Assembly (NCBI GenBank): GCA_003660905.1 | Contig: QMVB01000061.1 | Coordinates: 1-5,652, forward strand | Source: Candidatus Nanohalarchaeota archaeon | GTDB lineage: Archaea; EX4484-52 | DNA: 5,652 nt | Direction of reading: 5' to 3' | Part shown: in pieces, positions 4,040-5,652 of the stretch | How the letters are laid out: each line of letters starts with the position of its first letter | Numbering within the stretch: the first letter of the stretch is position 1 | Position numbers and translations under genes: made by a program | Notes under the pieces: model-generated | Told to the model about the DNA's origin: nothing | Seen by the model: the letters and a program-made list of their open reading frames with translations, nothing else | The model's database searches: none

Positions 4040-5473
4040 ATGGGACAAGAAAAAATTTTGAAGAATATAGAAAACATGACGATTTCAGCAAAAGAGAAGA
4101 TTTCGCAATGTAAAAATATTCTCATTGTCGGGCATCTGGATGCAGATGGAATCAGCTCTACATCAATTGCAAAAAAGATGTTTGAGCACGCAGGGCACAA
4201 TACAGATTATCTAATTGTAAAGCAGCTGGATTCCATTACAATAAAAAAAGCAGAAGAATACAAAAAAGACCTTACGGTTTTTGTTGATTTGGGTTCAGGA
4301 CAGCTCGACAAAATCAGCAATTATATTGAAGACAATAAAATAATGGTTCTTGACCATCATCAACCGAGCAAAAAAGAGCATCCAAATATCCTGCTTCATC
4401 TAAATGCGCATTTGCTTGGGATGGATGGCTCAAGAGAAATCAGCGGCTCAGGGATGTGCTATTTGTTTTCAAGATATTATCTGGAAAAAGATGAAAAACT
4501 TCAAAAAGAACTGGAAAAGATTGCAATCATCGGGATGATGGGAGATATGCAGTTAAGGGACGGAGCCGTTGGGATGAACAAACAGATTTTGGAATGGGCA
4601 AAAGACAATAATGTTGTGGCTATAAAAAAAGACATCTGCTATTTCGGCAAGCAGACGCGACCGATTTTTAAGTTGCTTGAATATGCAACTGACCCAATAA
4701 TACCTACAATTTCATTCAATCATGAGAATACAAAGGCATTTATATGCTCTTATATCAACCCGCGGGACAATGACAATTTCTGGAAGAGATGGATTGATTT
4801 AAAAAACGAAGAAGCCCAGAAAATTACAGGCGGTTTAATAAAGCTCTTTTTGGAAAACAACAACGGCAATGCGAACTTTGCGCTCAAGCAGTTGTTTTGC
4901 GATACATACCAGTTTCTGGATGAAGCGAAAGGGACAGAATTCAGGGATGTAATGGAATTTTCAACAGTATTGAATGCATGCGGAAGGCATGATAAGTGGA
5001 AGGACGGGGTTGAATTGATCATAGGGAACAGGGACAATCTTCCGACAATTACGACATTGCTTGAAAACCACAGGAGATGCCTTGCAAATTCAATTGATAT
5101 CATAAAAAAGGCAAAAATAAAGAGGATGAACAATATACAGGTATTCTTTGCAGGAGATACGATAAAATCAACAATTATTGGAACAGTGGCAGGAATGGCA
5201 CTGGGCGCTAGGATTCTTGACAGAAGCATTCCTGTACTTGCAGTATCCAATGATCCCGAAGATTCATCATTTTCCAAAATATCCGGGCGCGGGACAAAGA
5301 AAATGATTTTCAGGGGGTTGAGATTAAATGACGCAATGAATTTATCTGAAAAATTCGGCGGGGAAGGTGGCGGTCACGACATCGCCGCAGGATGCAGGAT
5401 CCCCAATGAAAAGATGGACGAATTTTTAGAGGCAGTGGATAAAGGCATTGGAGAGCAAATGAAAAATGGATGA
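4040..5473 (+). CDS. recJ: DHH-family single-stranded-DNA exonuclease (archaeal RecJ/GAN-like)
   Basis: This 477-residue, probably cytoplasmic protein should degrade single-stranded DNA (or RNA ends) using two metal ions. It carries the DHH motifs: GHLDADG (31-37: H32, D34, D36), FVDLG (81-85: D83), LDHHQP (104-109: D105, H106, H107) and GMMGD (165-169: D169). The C-terminal DHHA1 substrate-binding domain shows GARILD (389-394), SGRG (415-418) and the glycine-rich GGEGGGHDIAAG (440-451). All key residues are present. The size and two-domain layout resemble archaeal GAN, the nuclease that binds the GINS complex of the replisome; whether this one binds GINS cannot be seen. The frame opens further upstream at a TTG (3953), but those 29 residues are hydrophobic, lie before motif I and cover the TATA-like box, so the ATG at 4040 is preferred. 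It is followed after 22 bases by repeat copy 2. Confidence 0.88.
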   Translation: MGQEKILKNIENMTISAKEKISQCKNILIVGHLDADGISSTSIAKKMFEHAGHNTDYLIVKQLDSITIKKAEEYKKDLTVFVDLGSGQLDKISNYIEDNKIMVLDHHQPSKKEHPNILLHLNAHLLGMDGSREISGSGMCYLFSRYYLEKDEKLQKELEKIAIIGMMGDMQLRDGAVGMNKQILEWAKDNNVVAIKKDICYFGKQTRPIFKLLEYATDPIIPTISFNHENTKAFICSYINPRDNDNFWKRWIDLKNEEAQKITGGLIKLFLENNNGNANFALKQLFCDTYQFLDEAKGTEFRDVMEFSTVLNACGRHDKWKDGVELIIGNRDNLPTITTLLENHRRCLANSIDIIKKAKIKRMNNIQVFFAGDTIKSTIIGTVAGMALGARILDRSIPVLAVSNDPEDSSFSKISGRGTKKMIFRGLRLNDAMNLSEKFGGEGGGHDIAAGCRIPNEKMDEFLEAVDKGIGEQMKNG

Positions 5474-5495
5474 ACTATAGCATAACACATAAATA

Positions 5496-5652
5496 ATGCA
5501 AAAAAAAATACAAGCGATATGATAGTATTTATGTGTTTTGCTTGTATATTCGACCGCAAAGAGCGGGTGAATATATTCGAAGATACATTTATTTCAACAT
5601 GTAACGCAAATTGCGTTTGAGATTATATCAAACAACAATACTAGCATTACAA
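5496..5652. repeat. Dispersed structured repeat, copy 2 (cut by window end)
   Basis: Same orientation as copy 1. The core 5496-5583 has 88 bases with three differences from 69-156. It keeps both stem pairs: ATACAAGC/GCTTGTAT (5508-5515 with 5540-5547), and TATATTC/GAATATA (5545-5551 with 5569-5575) enclosing CCGC/GCGG (5554-5557 with 5563-5566). A perfect palindrome follows at 5603-5617, then the block 5609-5629 shared with copy 1, then diverging sequence to the window end. It begins 22 bases after the exonuclease stop codon. The right end of the element is not visible. Confidence 0.85.
5500..5575 (-). ncRNA. Candidate small non-coding RNA on the minus strand, copy 2
   Basis: Same two-hairpin plus T-tract layout as the copy at 73-148, here ending in T9 on the minus strand (5508-5500). 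Both stems are identical to copy 1. The TATA-like sequence upstream is weaker than in copy 1 (AT-rich bases near 5586-5597). If only the terminator function were real, this hairpin plus T9 would stop minus-strand transcription arriving from beyond the window end, before it runs antisense into the exonuclease gene. Confidence 0.33.

Noticed and set aside
4750..5277. Minus-strand open frame inside the exonuclease gene
   Set aside because: It lies fully antisense to conserved DHH/DHHA1 coding sequence, has no promoter and matches no motif.
69..5652. Integron attC sites or a CRISPR array
   Set aside because: There are no GTTRRRY/RYYYAAC core pairs in the expected layout, no integrase or cas gene, and only two widely separated repeat copies with no regularly spaced spacers.
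69..5652. Composite transposon with the repeats as ends
   Set aside because: No transposase is encoded between the copies, and the repeats are direct with internal palindromes rather than matching terminal inverted repeats. Recombination between them remains possible but unsupported.
1..5652. Circular molecule with overlapping ends
   Set aside because: Joining the last bases to the first does not continue repeat copy 2 as in copy 1 or supply its predicted arm, and no terminal overlap is visible.

Overview
The window looks archaeal, probably from a small-genome, AT-rich lineage of the DPANN type; this is an inference, and the lineage call is tentative. Four things point this way. (1) Most gene starts lack a Shine-Dalgarno sequence and instead have a TATA-like box about 26-31 bases upstream of the start codon, the layout expected for leaderless or nearly leaderless archaeal transcripts. 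(2) The DHH-family nuclease looks like archaeal RecJ/GAN. (3) There is an AAA ATPase of the AAA_14/DUF4143 type common in archaea. (4) There is a divergent homologue of methenyl-tetrahydromethanopterin cyclohydrolase (Mch).

Layout: 1-240 is a dense array of five inverted repeats with no convincing gene. 193-393 holds the C-terminal remnant of a gene, followed by a T7 terminator. 394-553 holds a degenerate GTG-rich repeat and a promoter. 554-1081 (+) encodes a low-complexity protein ending in a coiled coil. 1049-1903 (-) is the Mch homologue, converging on and overlapping that gene by 33 bases. 1968-2489 (-) encodes a small charged zinc-ribbon protein. 2490-2607 is a divergent promoter region containing a perfect 8-6-8 palindrome. 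2608-3939 (+) is the AAA ATPase, and 4040-5473 (+) the DHH exonuclease. 5496 to the window end is a second, same-orientation copy of the repeat at 69-220.

The genes do not form an obvious pathway. Each appears to have its own promoter, so they look like neighbours rather than an operon. The exonuclease suggests DNA replication or repair, Mch suggests C1 metabolism, and the ATPase has no assignable partner. The zinc-ribbon gene and the ATPase share a promoter region and might be co-regulated.

The most interesting signal is the repeat. An 88-bp core occurs twice, about 5.4 kb apart, with only three differences, none in a predicted stem. Outside the core the two copies diverge, but at least one variable arm pair stays self-complementary in both. 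On the minus strand the core reads as TATA box, about 26 bases, hairpin, second hairpin, T8-9 tract, which is the layout of a roughly 75-nt non-coding RNA gene. The second copy is cut by the window end, which gives a direct test of the structural model.
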